Of a DNA stretch of 64,000 nucleotides, positions 7,883 to 15,953 are shown one piece after another; within the stretch, counting starts at the first letter, position 1; every line of letters starts with the position of its first letter. The notes below the pieces were generated by a model. It saw nothing but the letters and a program-made list of their open reading frames with translations. It was not told the origin of the DNA and searched no databases. The stretch covers positions 62,001-126,000 of the forward strand of contig PDTB01000021.1 in NCBI GenBank assembly GCA_002748665.1, given 5' to 3'. The position numbers and the translations under genes were made by a program. Origin of the DNA: Dethiosulfovibrio peptidovorans. Its GTDB lineage: Bacteria > Synergistota > Synergistia > Synergistales > Dethiosulfovibrionaceae.

Positions 7883-9493
7883 TTGTCTGTAACGGTCAGG
7901 GATATACTAAGGATGTCTGAGCTCATCGATGTACGCCTTCTGGCTGGTCGTGAGGGGCTCGACAGAGGCGTTTCAAATGTCAATGTGATGGAGGCTCCCG
8001 ATATCGTCCGATGGCTTCATGGAGGGGAGTTCATTCTGACGTCTGCGTATGCCTTTCGTGACGACCCTGGGGCCATGCTGCCTCTTTGCAGGCAGATGAA
8101 GGATGCTGGTGTCTCCGCTTTTGGTATCAAGCCAAAACGTTTTCTATCGGAAATACCAGAGGAGTTGCTCTCCTTAGCTGAAGAAATTTCATTGCCCATC
8201 ATTGAATTGCCTTCTCATTTAGCTTTCGGTGATGTTATCTTTCCTGTTCTCTCTAAAATAGTGGGGGAAAGTGTGGGGGATATCCGTTTTTCCGAGGCGA
8301 TTCTCCGTTCTTTGTATACTTTAATGGCTGCAGGAGGAACCATGCACCAGATACTCTACACGGTACGAAATTTTTTGCGTGTTGGAGTTGCCTACCTTGA
8401 TCTCATTGCCAGAGACCGGTATGTATGTTCTTCCTCAGGTCCCTTTGAGGATGAGATTCATAGTGATACGATCCAGCATTTGACCCAGAAATATGTCGCC
8501 GAAGCCATAATTCTTTCGGGAGTTATTTATGGCTATATCGTCGTGGATATCGATCGGGAGTTAGCGCTGGACAGACAGAGGGCTATAGTCCTGGAGCATG
8601 CTAAGAGTGCGGTTCTCGTGTGTGTTCAGCGTGAGATGGCAGCCAGAGAGACGGAACGCCGATACCGGGATGAGTTCATTCAGGATCTCCTTTTTAAAAA
8701 TATCCGTTTTGAACGGGAGCTTTGGGCGAGGGCCGAGCGTTTTGACTGGGATTTCAGAGGTCCTTTCCAAACGGTCATTGTAGACATAGATAATTACAAG
8801 ATATGTATTGGAGATGCCAATACAAGCCCGGTCTGTTCCGATCTCGAAAGCAGAAGAGAGCGGATAATCACGTTGGCTATAGATATTATGAGATCCCATT
8901 ACCGTAAGATCCCGTACACGACCATGAGTGATATGGTGGTTTTTCTTCTCCCTTTAGGTAAAAAAGACAGCGGAGTTTATGAGTCTCTAGAAGACGTACT
9001 GCCTAAACTTCGGGCTATGATCAAAGAGCAGACAAATTTCTCTGTTACGATCGGTATAGGTGCCCCTAAGGAGAGCTGTTTCCTCTGTCACGAGAGCTAT
9101 GATGAGGCAAGGGAGGCTATCAACACCATACGTCCTCTGCTCGGGGGGGATCGGGATGTTTATTGGAGACGAATGGGTATGTATGCCATTTTGGCCAAGA
9201 TCAGCACCCTTCCCGAATCCGAGAGGTTCTACAGGGAGCAGCTTGGAGCGGTTCTCCAAACAGAAGGACGGGCAAGGGACGATCTCCTGGCTACGTTGGC
9301 GGCCCTGTCCGAAAATAACTGGTCTCTGCGAAAGACAGCGATGTCTCTTTGTATTCACTACAATACCCTTCGCTATAGGCTTGATAAGCTCCGTGAGCTT
9401 ATGGGGTCCGATATGGACTCTGGAGAGGAGCGGCTCAGCATCGCTCTGGCTCTGAAATTATATACTCTTGCCAAAGAACGACGATTGAAATAG
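7883..9493 (+). CDS. PucR-family transcriptional regulator
   Basis: The 536-residue protein has the N-terminal PucR domain (about 1-125, beginning VTVRDILRM with the HGGEFILTSAYAF segment), a poorly defined middle region that may sense ligand, and a C-terminal PucR-type helix-turn-helix (about 480-530: ENNWSLRKTAMSLCIHYNTLRYRLDKL). PucR proteins control purine and allantoin catabolism, which matches the genes that follow. TTG at 7883 is chosen because AAGGAGGTGA lies about seven bases upstream; the GTG at 7874 lies inside that ribosome site. The gene has its own strong terminator, so it is transcribed separately from allC and probably activates or represses that operon. Confidence 0.85.
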   Translation: MSVTVRDILRMSELIDVRLLAGREGLDRGVSNVNVMEAPDIVRWLHGGEFILTSAYAFRDDPGAMLPLCRQMKDAGVSAFGIKPKRFLSEIPEELLSLAEEISLPIIELPSHLAFGDVIFPVLSKIVGESVGDIRFSEAILRSLYTLMAAGGTMHQILYTVRNFLRVGVAYLDLIARDRYVCSSSGPFEDEIHSDTIQHLTQKYVAEAIILSGVIYGYIVVDIDRELALDRQRAIVLEHAKSAVLVCVQREMAARETERRYRDEFIQDLLFKNIRFERELWARAERFDWDFRGPFQTVIVDIDNYKICIGDANTSPVCSDLESRRERIITLAIDIMRSHYRKIPYTTMSDMVVFLLPLGKKDSGVYESLEDVLPKLRAMIKEQTNFSVTIGIGAPKESCFLCHESYDEAREAINTIRPLLGGDRDVYWRRMGMYAILAKISTLPESERFYREQLGAVLQTEGRARDDLLATLAALSENNWSLRKTAMSLCIHYNTLRYRLDKLRELMGSDMDSGEERLSIALALKLYTLAKERRLK

Positions 9494-9522
9494 TCGTTTT
9501 CATTTCTCTAAGAGGTTTGTGT

Positions 9523-9563
9523 GTTCGGTAGAGAACTTTTAGTTCTCTACCGAACTTTTTTTT
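9523..9563 (+). terminator. Strong rho-independent terminator after pucR-like gene
   Basis: GTTCGGTAGAGAACT and its exact reverse complement form a 15-bp stem with a three-base loop, followed by eight T. It separates the regulator transcript from the allantoin operon. A weak -10 candidate, TACAAT at 9601-9606, lies between it and allC; no good -35 is visible. Confidence 0.9.
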
Positions 9564-9633
9564 ATAACTACGCCACGATGTTTTGGGAGGGGGTCAAAAA
9601 TACAATTTAAGTGTTTCAGGAAAGGAGATACCC

Positions 9634-10878
9634 ATGGGACGAGTGGTATCCAGAGAAAGAATATGGAGGGATATCGAGGCCATTGGCAGTTTTGGGAGGG
9701 GGGATGCTCCGGGGAGAACCAGTTTTTCTTACAGTGATCAAGACGTGGTAGCCAGGCGCTACCTCACTGAACAGATGCGGGAGCTTGGCATGAGTATCTC
9801 TGCAGACGGTGTCGGAAATATCAGAGGTCGTCTGAACGGTTCTGACGGTTCTCTTGCGCCTGTTATGAGCGGTTCTCATATCGATTCCGTCGCTTGTGGT
9901 GGTGATTACGATGGAGTCGTTGGGGTTGTCGCCGCGCTTGAGGTTGCCCGGTGTATCGCAGAACGAAAAATTGAGTTGCTCAGGCCATATGAGGTTGCGA
10001 TTTTTTCTGAGGAAGAAGGTTCAAATTTTGGAGTGACCTGTGCAGGAAGCAAGGTCATGACCGGGGCTCTGGATGTTGAAGGCATAAAAAAAATAAAAGA
10101 TGCTGATAATGTGTCTATGTACGACAGATGTATAGAAAGGGGTTTCGATCCCGAGTCTCTCCATTCGGGAAGAGTTATGCCTGGACAGATCCACGGGATG
10201 GTGGAGCTCCATATAGAGCAGAGCGTTCTTTTGGAATCTCAGGCAATGCAGATAGGAGTGGTTCAATCCATCGCCGGGCTTTGCCAATGTAAGTTGACCT
10301 TTCGAGGTACGGCAAATCATGCTGGCTCGACCCCTATGAATTTGAGGCAAGACGCTCTTGTGGGGGCTTCCCGGTTTGTTGTGGAGTTAGAAAAACTGGT
10401 CCGGGATGATCCTTCTCCGTCCGTAGTAGGTACGGTCGGGGCTATCCAGTGCGAGCCTAACGCTTCAAACGTTATACCTGGAATTGTGATCATTTCTCTG
10501 GACGTGAGGGATGTTTTTCCAGATGCGATTGATCGGGTCATTGACGTCTGTCAGGAAAGAGCTCGTTTGATAGCTGTGGAAAAGGGGCTGGACTGTTCCT
10601 TTGAAATTTTGGGCAGACAAAGTCCCGTCGCTCTATCGCCTAAGATATGCAAGATGATATCGGAATGTTCAGATGCAAAGGGCCTCCGATGGATGCCGAT
10701 GAACAGTGGGGCGGTACATGATTCGGTTTTATTGAGCTCAGTTACGGAGACAGGGTTGATTTTTGTCCCAAGCAAAGCGGGGAAAAGCCATTGCCCCGAT
10801 GAATATACCGACATGGACGAGATTGCTGATGGAGCGGAGGTCCTTCTGTCAACAATTGTAGCTTTGGCTAACAGCTGA
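9634..10878 (+). CDS. allC: Allantoate amidohydrolase (M20 family)
   Basis: The 414-residue protein belongs to the M20 allantoate amidohydrolase / N-carbamoyl-L-amino acid hydrolase group. Motifs are SGSHIDSVACGGDYDG (His82 and Asp93 are metal ligands), FSEEEGSNFG (Glu126-128, catalytic base and metal ligand), a VELHIEQS segment and a late GKSHCPDE His. The family hydrolyses allantoate to ureidoglycine, CO2 and ammonia. The neighbouring allE and allB make allantoate the likely substrate here rather than an N-carbamoyl amino acid. The ATG at 9634 follows AAAGGAGAT at ideal spacing; upstream in-frame TTG codons have no such site. It is the first gene of the catabolic operon, and the allE ribosome site begins within about 20 bases. 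Confidence 0.88.
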   Translation: MGRVVSRERIWRDIEAIGSFGRGDAPGRTSFSYSDQDVVARRYLTEQMRELGMSISADGVGNIRGRLNGSDGSLAPVMSGSHIDSVACGGDYDGVVGVVAALEVARCIAERKIELLRPYEVAIFSEEEGSNFGVTCAGSKVMTGALDVEGIKKIKDADNVSMYDRCIERGFDPESLHSGRVMPGQIHGMVELHIEQSVLLESQAMQIGVVQSIAGLCQCKLTFRGTANHAGSTPMNLRQDALVGASRFVVELEKLVRDDPSPSVVGTVGAIQCEPNASNVIPGIVIISLDVRDVFPDAIDRVIDVCQERARLIAVEKGLDCSFEILGRQSPVALSPKICKMISECSDAKGLRWMPMNSGAVHDSVLLSSVTETGLIFVPSKAGKSHCPDEYTDMDEIADGAEVLLSTIVALANS

Positions 10879-10898
10879 ATATAAGCGGAGGTGCAAGT

Positions 10899-11666
10899 AT
10901 GGGGTATCCTAAGGATTTTCTCGAAACCCGGGCAGTGGTGCATCATGGAGCGTATGCGGTTATACCGCCGGAAGGGAGGGTTGTCAACGTTATACCTGGC
11001 TTTGAGGGCTTCACCACAACGATTATTGCTTCACCGAAGATGGGGGCAAGTTTTGTCCAGTACATTTCCAAGGTATCCCCTGGGGCGAAAACGACAGTCC
11101 CTTTTGGAGGAAATGGTGTTGAGACTTTTGTGTACTTTATGGACGGTGAAGGCGAACTTACCGTAGGAAGTCGGGGCGAAGAGCATATCCTTCAACAGGG
11201 AGGCTATCTTTTCTCGCCGGAAGATAGTCCAATATCGATTAAAAATGACTCCAGGGGGACAATGCGCATTCTCCTGTACAAACAGAGGTACATCTCCATT
11301 GATGGTCATGAAGCCAGGGTTGTGTGTGGCAACGTGAACGATATTCCTGAAGAGATTTATGACGAAATGGAGAACGTGTTTATTCAAGACCTTCTGCCCA
11401 AGGATCTGGGGTTCGACGTCAATTTTCACGTTTTGTCCTTTGAGCCTGATGGCTGTCACCCTTTTGTCGAGACCCACGTTCAGGAGCATGGGGCGTACAT
11501 CACCCAGGGGCAGGGGATTTACATGTTAGGTGAGGATTGGGTTCAGGTAAAGAAAGAGGACTTTATATGGTTTGGCCCCTTTGTCCAGCAGGCTGTCTAT
11601 GCTACTGGTAGAGAGCGGCTTAGTTATATTTATTCGAAAGATTTCAACAGAGATGTAGATATTTAG
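10899..11666 (+). CDS. allE: (S)-ureidoglycine aminohydrolase
   Basis: This 255-residue bicupin closely matches E. coli AllE/YlbA in length and in segments such as IPGFEG, GxGVETFxY, YIETHVQEHGAY-like and the C-terminal FNRDVDI. The Mn2+ ligands known from the plant enzyme are all conserved with the same spacing: Glu191, His193, His197 and Gln231. The enzyme deaminates (S)-ureidoglycine to (S)-ureidoglycolate. It follows allC by 20 bases with a GCGGAGGTG ribosome site, placing the second and third steps of allantoin breakdown side by side. Confidence 0.93.
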   Translation: MGYPKDFLETRAVVHHGAYAVIPPEGRVVNVIPGFEGFTTTIIASPKMGASFVQYISKVSPGAKTTVPFGGNGVETFVYFMDGEGELTVGSRGEEHILQQGGYLFSPEDSPISIKNDSRGTMRILLYKQRYISIDGHEARVVCGNVNDIPEEIYDEMENVFIQDLLPKDLGFDVNFHVLSFEPDGCHPFVETHVQEHGAYITQGQGIYMLGEDWVQVKKEDFIWFGPFVQQAVYATGRERLSYIYSKDFNRDVDI

Positions 11667-11684
11667 AATATAGGGGTGAGAGAA

Positions 11685-12677
11685 ATGTCGTTTACCGAAA
11701 AAATCTATCGTGATGAAGATGTCGATCTTGGAGTTTTAAAGGGGAAGACCGTCGGTATTATCGGATATGGAAGCCAGGGCTATGCACAGGCGAACAATCT
11801 TAGAGACAGTGGCGTGGATGTCATTATTGGAGCAGGCGACAGGCGTTTTCATAGTGGTTGGGATAAAGCCGAAAAAGATGGCTTTACCGTTATGTCTATA
11901 GAGGACGCGGTGAAGAAAAGTGACGTTGTTCATATCCTGCTGCAGGACCCCGCTCAGCCGGAGGTCTACTATTCCTCTGTCCATGCGAATCTGAAGAAAG
12001 GCCAAACCCTGAGTTTCGCCCACGGTTTTGCCATACTGTACGGAACCATCAAGCCCCCGAAAGATGTGGATGTGGTGTTATTCGTTCCCAACGGACCGGG
12101 GCCGGTGGTGAGGCAGAAATACTTGAATGGCTCAGGGATTTACGGTTGCGTTGCAGTTGACCAGGATGTCACCGGCAAGGCTGCCGAGATTGCTCTCGCC
12201 ATAGCCAAAGGTGTCGGCAGCACGAGGGTTGGAACTATCCTGATGTCTTTTCAGCACGAAACCGAAGGGGATAACTTTGAGGAACAGGTCCTTTATGGCG
12301 GAGCCATTCATCTTATGAGAGGCATATACAAGGTCATGACCGAAAATGGCTACCCGAAATCCTTTGCGTACGCTAAAGCGATTCGATCAATTCGATCCAT
12401 CATCGATGATATCGATGAGGTTGGTATAGAGGCCTATCTGACCGGTCGAGCGAGCAGAACCTGTGAGTTTGCCGTGAGGACATCTGGTCCCAGAGTTGTT
12501 AACTACGACGAAATTCAAAAGATATTCGAAGAAACTGAAAGAGGCGAGTTTGCCAAAAGGTGGCTTCTTGAGTTCAGCCAGGGCATGCCGGTTTTAAACC
12601 GTATGAGACGGACTTGGCAAGACTCGGATATGGAGGCAACAGGAATAGAATTCAGAAAGCGGTTTGGTCTTTCTTAG
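11685..12677 (+). CDS. Ketol-acid reductoisomerase-like protein, divergent active site; candidate ureidoglycolate dehydrogenase
   Basis: The protein (330 residues from ATG 11685; AGGGGTGAG is upstream; a GTG nine bases earlier lacks a site) aligns end to end with class I IlvC. In numbering from that GTG it has GYGSQG near 31, AHGF with His116, and DNFEEQ keeping the Mg ligands Asp199 and Glu203. The catalytic Lys of the PKGPG motif is Asn139 (VPNGPG). The two Glu of the second domain that complete the metal and substrate site are Lys234 and Ser238. It therefore cannot do the normal isomeroreductase chemistry. Rossmann loop residues RRFHS suggest NADP(H). It lies between allE and a carbamoyltransferase, in a cluster lacking AllD; oxidation of ureidoglycolate to oxalurate is the inferred role. 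No other ilv or leu gene is near. Confidence 0.7.
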   Translation: MSFTEKIYRDEDVDLGVLKGKTVGIIGYGSQGYAQANNLRDSGVDVIIGAGDRRFHSGWDKAEKDGFTVMSIEDAVKKSDVVHILLQDPAQPEVYYSSVHANLKKGQTLSFAHGFAILYGTIKPPKDVDVVLFVPNGPGPVVRQKYLNGSGIYGCVAVDQDVTGKAAEIALAIAKGVGSTRVGTILMSFQHETEGDNFEEQVLYGGAIHLMRGIYKVMTENGYPKSFAYAKAIRSIRSIIDDIDEVGIEAYLTGRASRTCEFAVRTSGPRVVNYDEIQKIFEETERGEFAKRWLLEFSQGMPVLNRMRRTWQDSDMEATGIEFRKRFGLS

Positions 12678-12718
12678 CAGCTTTAATCTGTTCGAGTTGA
12701 CGAAAGGAAGTGTTCCGT

Positions 12719-13732
12719 TTGGCAATTACCTCTGATTTTGCGCCGTCATGCATCGCTGCAGAGATGGAAGCGACAGAACTTCGCGGGAAGAATCTTGAAT
12801 TTCTTACGGATCTTTCCAAGGAACGATATAACCATCTCTTTAAAGTAGCTGAGATGCTTGAGCCTTTTTGGAGAACTGGCCTGAAACTTATGTCGGGAAA
12901 GGTTTTGGGGGCGCTCTTCTTTCAGCCTTCGACCAGAACCAGATTCAGTACCGAGTTGGCTATGATCCGTCTGGGCGGAGGGGTTCTTTCCGAGTCCAAT
13001 CCCGGGAAAAGTTCGTCCGCTGCTAAGGGAGAGAGTTTGGCTGATCACCTCAGAACCGTCTCTCAGTACGCCAATATCATAGGCTTGCGGCATCCTGACT
13101 ACTCTGTAGTATCTGAAGCGCTCTCCTACGCTGATGTCCCTGTGATCAGCTGCGGTTGGGGAGATGTAACTCATCCAACCCAGGGCTTGCTGGATATGTA
13201 CACTGCATATAGAGCCTTTGGTGGTTTCGATGGGCTGAGGGTATGCATCGCTTCATCCGACCTTTCCAGAGCGAGAAGTGGTCACTCCTTCGCTATGGGC
13301 TTGGCAATCATGGGAGCGGAAATCGTCTATGTGGGGCTCAAGGAAAATCCCATCCCCTCTGCTGTGCGAGAAAGGTTAGAGGCTGCAGGCGCTCGTTTGG
13401 AGGAGCACTACGACATTTCAAATGCTGAGTTTATGGACGTGATGGCGACGACGCATCTTTGTTATTTACCGGGGTGCAGTGTGCCTAAGGATAATCCCGA
13501 TGCAAGAAACGCTTTTATGAATAAAATAAAAGAGTTTTATATCACCTTGGATAACCTCAATTCTATAAAGAAAAAGGCCGGTCGTTCTATAGGTGTTATG
13601 CACTCCCTGCCCAGAAACTCGGTCGAGTTCGATTACGCCATTGATCACAGTGAGTTCGAGCTGTACTTCAAGCAGTTGGCCTTTAGCGTCCCGATACGTA
13701 TGGCGCTGGTAGCTTCTATGGTTGGCATTTAG
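12719..13732 (+). CDS. Aspartate/ornithine carbamoyltransferase-family protein; candidate oxamate (or ureidoglycine) carbamoyltransferase
   Basis: The 337-residue protein is built like ATCase. The carbamoyl-phosphate residues are conserved: PSTRTR (Ser71-Thr74), KGES (Lys103), RHP (Arg124), HPTQ (His152, Gln155), an Arg equivalent to ATCase Arg167 (Arg186) and HSLPR. The pair that binds aspartate in ATCase (Arg229 and Gln231, in TRVQ) is THLC here (His246, Cys248), and the ornithine SMG motif is absent. The second substrate is therefore neither aspartate nor ornithine. In this operon the expected step is phosphorolysis of oxalurate to oxamate plus carbamoyl phosphate; a ureidoglycine carbamoyltransferase has been proposed for related paralogs. 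TTG 12719 is favoured because AAAGGAAG is about nine bases upstream; GTG 12710 and ATG 12764 are alternatives. Confidence 0.75.
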   Translation: MAITSDFAPSCIAAEMEATELRGKNLEFLTDLSKERYNHLFKVAEMLEPFWRTGLKLMSGKVLGALFFQPSTRTRFSTELAMIRLGGGVLSESNPGKSSSAAKGESLADHLRTVSQYANIIGLRHPDYSVVSEALSYADVPVISCGWGDVTHPTQGLLDMYTAYRAFGGFDGLRVCIASSDLSRARSGHSFAMGLAIMGAEIVYVGLKENPIPSAVRERLEAAGARLEEHYDISNAEFMDVMATTHLCYLPGCSVPKDNPDARNAFMNKIKEFYITLDNLNSIKKKAGRSIGVMHSLPRNSVEFDYAIDHSEFELYFKQLAFSVPIRMALVASMVGI

Positions 13733-13793
13733 ATTTAGCAACGGCGGTGCATTTTCTGAAGTCTGGAGCATCATGCTATGAGGAGGTGTTTGT

Positions 13794-14996
13794 ATGTTGT
13801 TACGACAGGGAATTAGGAAGACTTGTGTTTTTGCTTTGGTGCTTGCTTTGATGGCTAGTGCGGGGGCCTGCTTTGGGGTTCAAAAAACGTTGAAGATAGG
13901 CGTTTTGGGTGTTATGAGTGGTCCTGCGGCGTCGTGGGGATTGGTGAATCGTTATTGTGCTGAAGCAAGGGCTAATATCATCAACAAAAGTGGCGGTTTT
14001 GAAATAGGAGGAGACAAATACCTTATTAAAATCGTTGCCATTGATGATCGCAACGACCCCAAGGTCGCTGTGGCAGGAGCAGAACGTCTTATCTATGAAG
14101 AAAAAATACATTACATCATAGGTCCTAATATTGACCCAACCTCCATGGCGGTTCAGCCTATCCTTGAAAAGGGTAAGGCCATGAATATACCATATTCTTT
14201 TTCGAAGAGTTTATACAGCCCTCCTGCAAGTAACTCGATCCTTGGAATGATCGCCTCCTATCAGGGTGGACCGGTTATATACAAATATCTCCAGGAAAAA
14301 GCGGGTATTAAGAGTATTGCCTTTGTTGCTCGAAATGACGCCGAGTCTCTTAACCAAAGAGATGAGGGAATTGCTGCAGCTGAAAAATTAGGTCTCACGG
14401 TACTGTCTGGAAGAGATACGTATGAGACTGGTACGACGGATTTCTTCCCTGTAATGTCCAGTGTCGTTGCCAAGAATCCAGATCTACTCGTCTTGTCGGG
14501 GGCCGCTCCTTCTGATACTCCGTTGCTGATCAAGGCTGCTCGAGAGCTTGGATTTAAGGGCAAAATGAGCACGGAAACGGCTCAGGACGCAAAAGTTATC
14601 TCTGAACTTGCAGGCGATGCTGCAAACGGATTTATCTGCGTTGGCGGGGCAAGTACGCCAGAAATCAGAAGTAAGGAAATGGAAGATTTCGCAAAGGAAT
14701 ACGAGAAAATTGCCGGAGAATGGAACGATGAGGCGGGCACCAAGGTCTATGCTCTCGATATGTTCCTGTATACCCTGAGGGCGGCTGGGCCGGAGGCCAT
14801 CAATGATATTGAGCTTTTTAAGAAGCAGATTAATAAGTTTTCTATGCCCAATCCCTACCTCAAGGATCATCGTCCCCTTCACTATGTCGGAGCTGGATAT
14901 TTTAATCAGAAACGCCAGATTTCTGTTCCTATCGTCGTGAACGTGTATGAAAATGGTGACTTTAAAACTCTGTTTGTTGGGGACATTGATCGGTAG
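13794..14996 (+). CDS. ABC transporter periplasmic binding protein, Liv/HAAT family (Peripla_BP_6)
   Basis: The 400-residue protein has a signal peptide (about 1-28) followed by a LivK-type two-lobed binding fold (KIGVLGVMSG start, INKSGG, KIVAIDDRNDP, YIIGPN). Complete LivHMGF-like components follow. HAAT systems import branched-chain amino acids, amides, urea and, in some bacteria, purine-derived compounds. Given the surrounding genes, allantoin, allantoate or a purine is the likely cargo (inference). GAGGAGGTG precedes ATG 13794. A stem-loop after the gene probably lets the binding protein be made in excess of the membrane parts. Confidence 0.85.
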   Translation: MLLRQGIRKTCVFALVLALMASAGACFGVQKTLKIGVLGVMSGPAASWGLVNRYCAEARANIINKSGGFEIGGDKYLIKIVAIDDRNDPKVAVAGAERLIYEEKIHYIIGPNIDPTSMAVQPILEKGKAMNIPYSFSKSLYSPPASNSILGMIASYQGGPVIYKYLQEKAGIKSIAFVARNDAESLNQRDEGIAAAEKLGLTVLSGRDTYETGTTDFFPVMSSVVAKNPDLLVLSGAAPSDTPLLIKAARELGFKGKMSTETAQDAKVISELAGDAANGFICVGGASTPEIRSKEMEDFAKEYEKIAGEWNDEAGTKVYALDMFLYTLRAAGPEAINDIELFKKQINKFSMPNPYLKDHRPLHYVGAGYFNQKRQISVPIVVNVYENGDFKTLFVGDIDR

Positions 14997-15020
14997 TAGC
15001 TCAGTCTTGTAATCTCAAAA

Positions 15021-15055
15021 AAGGGGAGGCTTCGATTTGTGAAGGCCTCCCCTTG
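15021..15055 (+). terminator. Intercistronic stem-loop after the binding protein gene
   Basis: AAGGGGAGGCTTC and GAAGGCCTCCCCTT pair with one bulged G, followed only by TTGTTT. This is a leaky terminator or 3'-end stabiliser, typical between a binding protein gene and its permease genes. Confidence 0.7.
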
Positions 15056-15085
15056 TTTCGAGAGAAGAAGGGGGATGACAAGTAT

Positions 15086-15940
15086 ATGGAGCAGGTTATT
15101 TTTAATGGTTTATATGCTGGAGCTCAATATGCGCTTATAGCGTTAGGATTGACGTTGATTTTTGGTCTTATGAACGTCATGAATTTCGCTCACGGTCAGC
15201 TTTATGTCCTCGGTGGTTTTATAACGTATTACGTATATGGAGAATTGCATCTTCCCTACGGAGTTGCCCTATTGGCAACTGCTCTAGCCCTTGCTGCGGT
15301 CGGATACGGATTTCAGGCGCTTCTTTTCAAACCTGTTCTGAGCCGCAGCGACAGAGAAGAGAGCAGTATGCTTCTCTCTGCAGGGACGGCAATAATGCTT
15401 GAGAGCTCTATTCTGATTTTTTTTGGAGAAAAACACAGGGGAGTTCCTGCGGTTGTCGAGGGCGTTCTGCGTGCGGGCTCCGTTTTTATGCCTAAGGGGC
15501 GTCTGTTAGTGATTGGACTTTCCTTTTTGTTTATCCTGTTGTTCATATTATTTATGAAATATACGAGGCCTGGCCGAGCCTTGCGGTCTATGGCCCAGGA
15601 TAGGGAAACGGCAGAGCTCATGGGCATCAACGTGGAAAAGTACGCTCTTTTAGGCTGGATGATGGCTGCTGCTTTGGCAGGAATTGCGGGAGCTATGCTT
15701 GTGCCTATCTCAGGTGTGAATTCAGGGATAGGGCAGTGGATATCAATTAAGGCATTTATCATGATAATGATCGGGGGAGCAGGTGTCATCTCGGGAGCTA
15801 TTCTCGGTGGGCTTGCTTTAGGTATATGTGAATCGTTAGGTTCCCATTTTTTCCCTGGTGGTGCCACGTACTTGATCATTTTTGTTTTTTTGATGGTTTT
15901 CATCTCAGTGCGTCCCAATGGAATTATGGGGAAGGCATAA
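15086..15940 (+). CDS. Branched-chain amino acid-type ABC permease, LivH-like
   Basis: The 284-residue, strongly hydrophobic protein begins with QVIFNGLYAGAQYALIALGLTLIFGLMNVMNFAHG, characteristic of LivH permeases, and has about eight predicted membrane segments plus the conserved cytoplasmic loop SMAQDRETAELMGI (EAA-like, for ATPase contact). ATG 15086 follows AAGGGGGA; the upstream in-frame start at 15053 would begin inside the hairpin. It should pair with LivM (15954) in the inner membrane to import the ligand of the 13794 binding protein. Confidence 0.88.
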   Translation: MEQVIFNGLYAGAQYALIALGLTLIFGLMNVMNFAHGQLYVLGGFITYYVYGELHLPYGVALLATALALAAVGYGFQALLFKPVLSRSDREESSMLLSAGTAIMLESSILIFFGEKHRGVPAVVEGVLRAGSVFMPKGRLLVIGLSFLFILLFILFMKYTRPGRALRSMAQDRETAELMGINVEKYALLGWMMAAALAGIAGAMLVPISGVNSGIGQWISIKAFIMIMIGGAGVISGAILGGLALGICESLGSHFFPGGATYLIIFVFLMVFISVRPNGIMGKA

Positions 15941-15953
15941 GGAGGGAGAGAAG

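Noticed and set aside
11685-12677. Calling this gene ilvC (isoleucine/valine biosynthesis)
   Set aside because: The catalytic Lys and both second-domain Glu are substituted, and the gene is embedded in allantoin catabolism with no ilv or leu genes nearby.
12719-13732. Calling this gene pyrB or argF
   Set aside because: Aspartate-binding Arg/Gln are replaced, the ornithine SMG motif is absent, and no pyrimidine or arginine genes are in the area.
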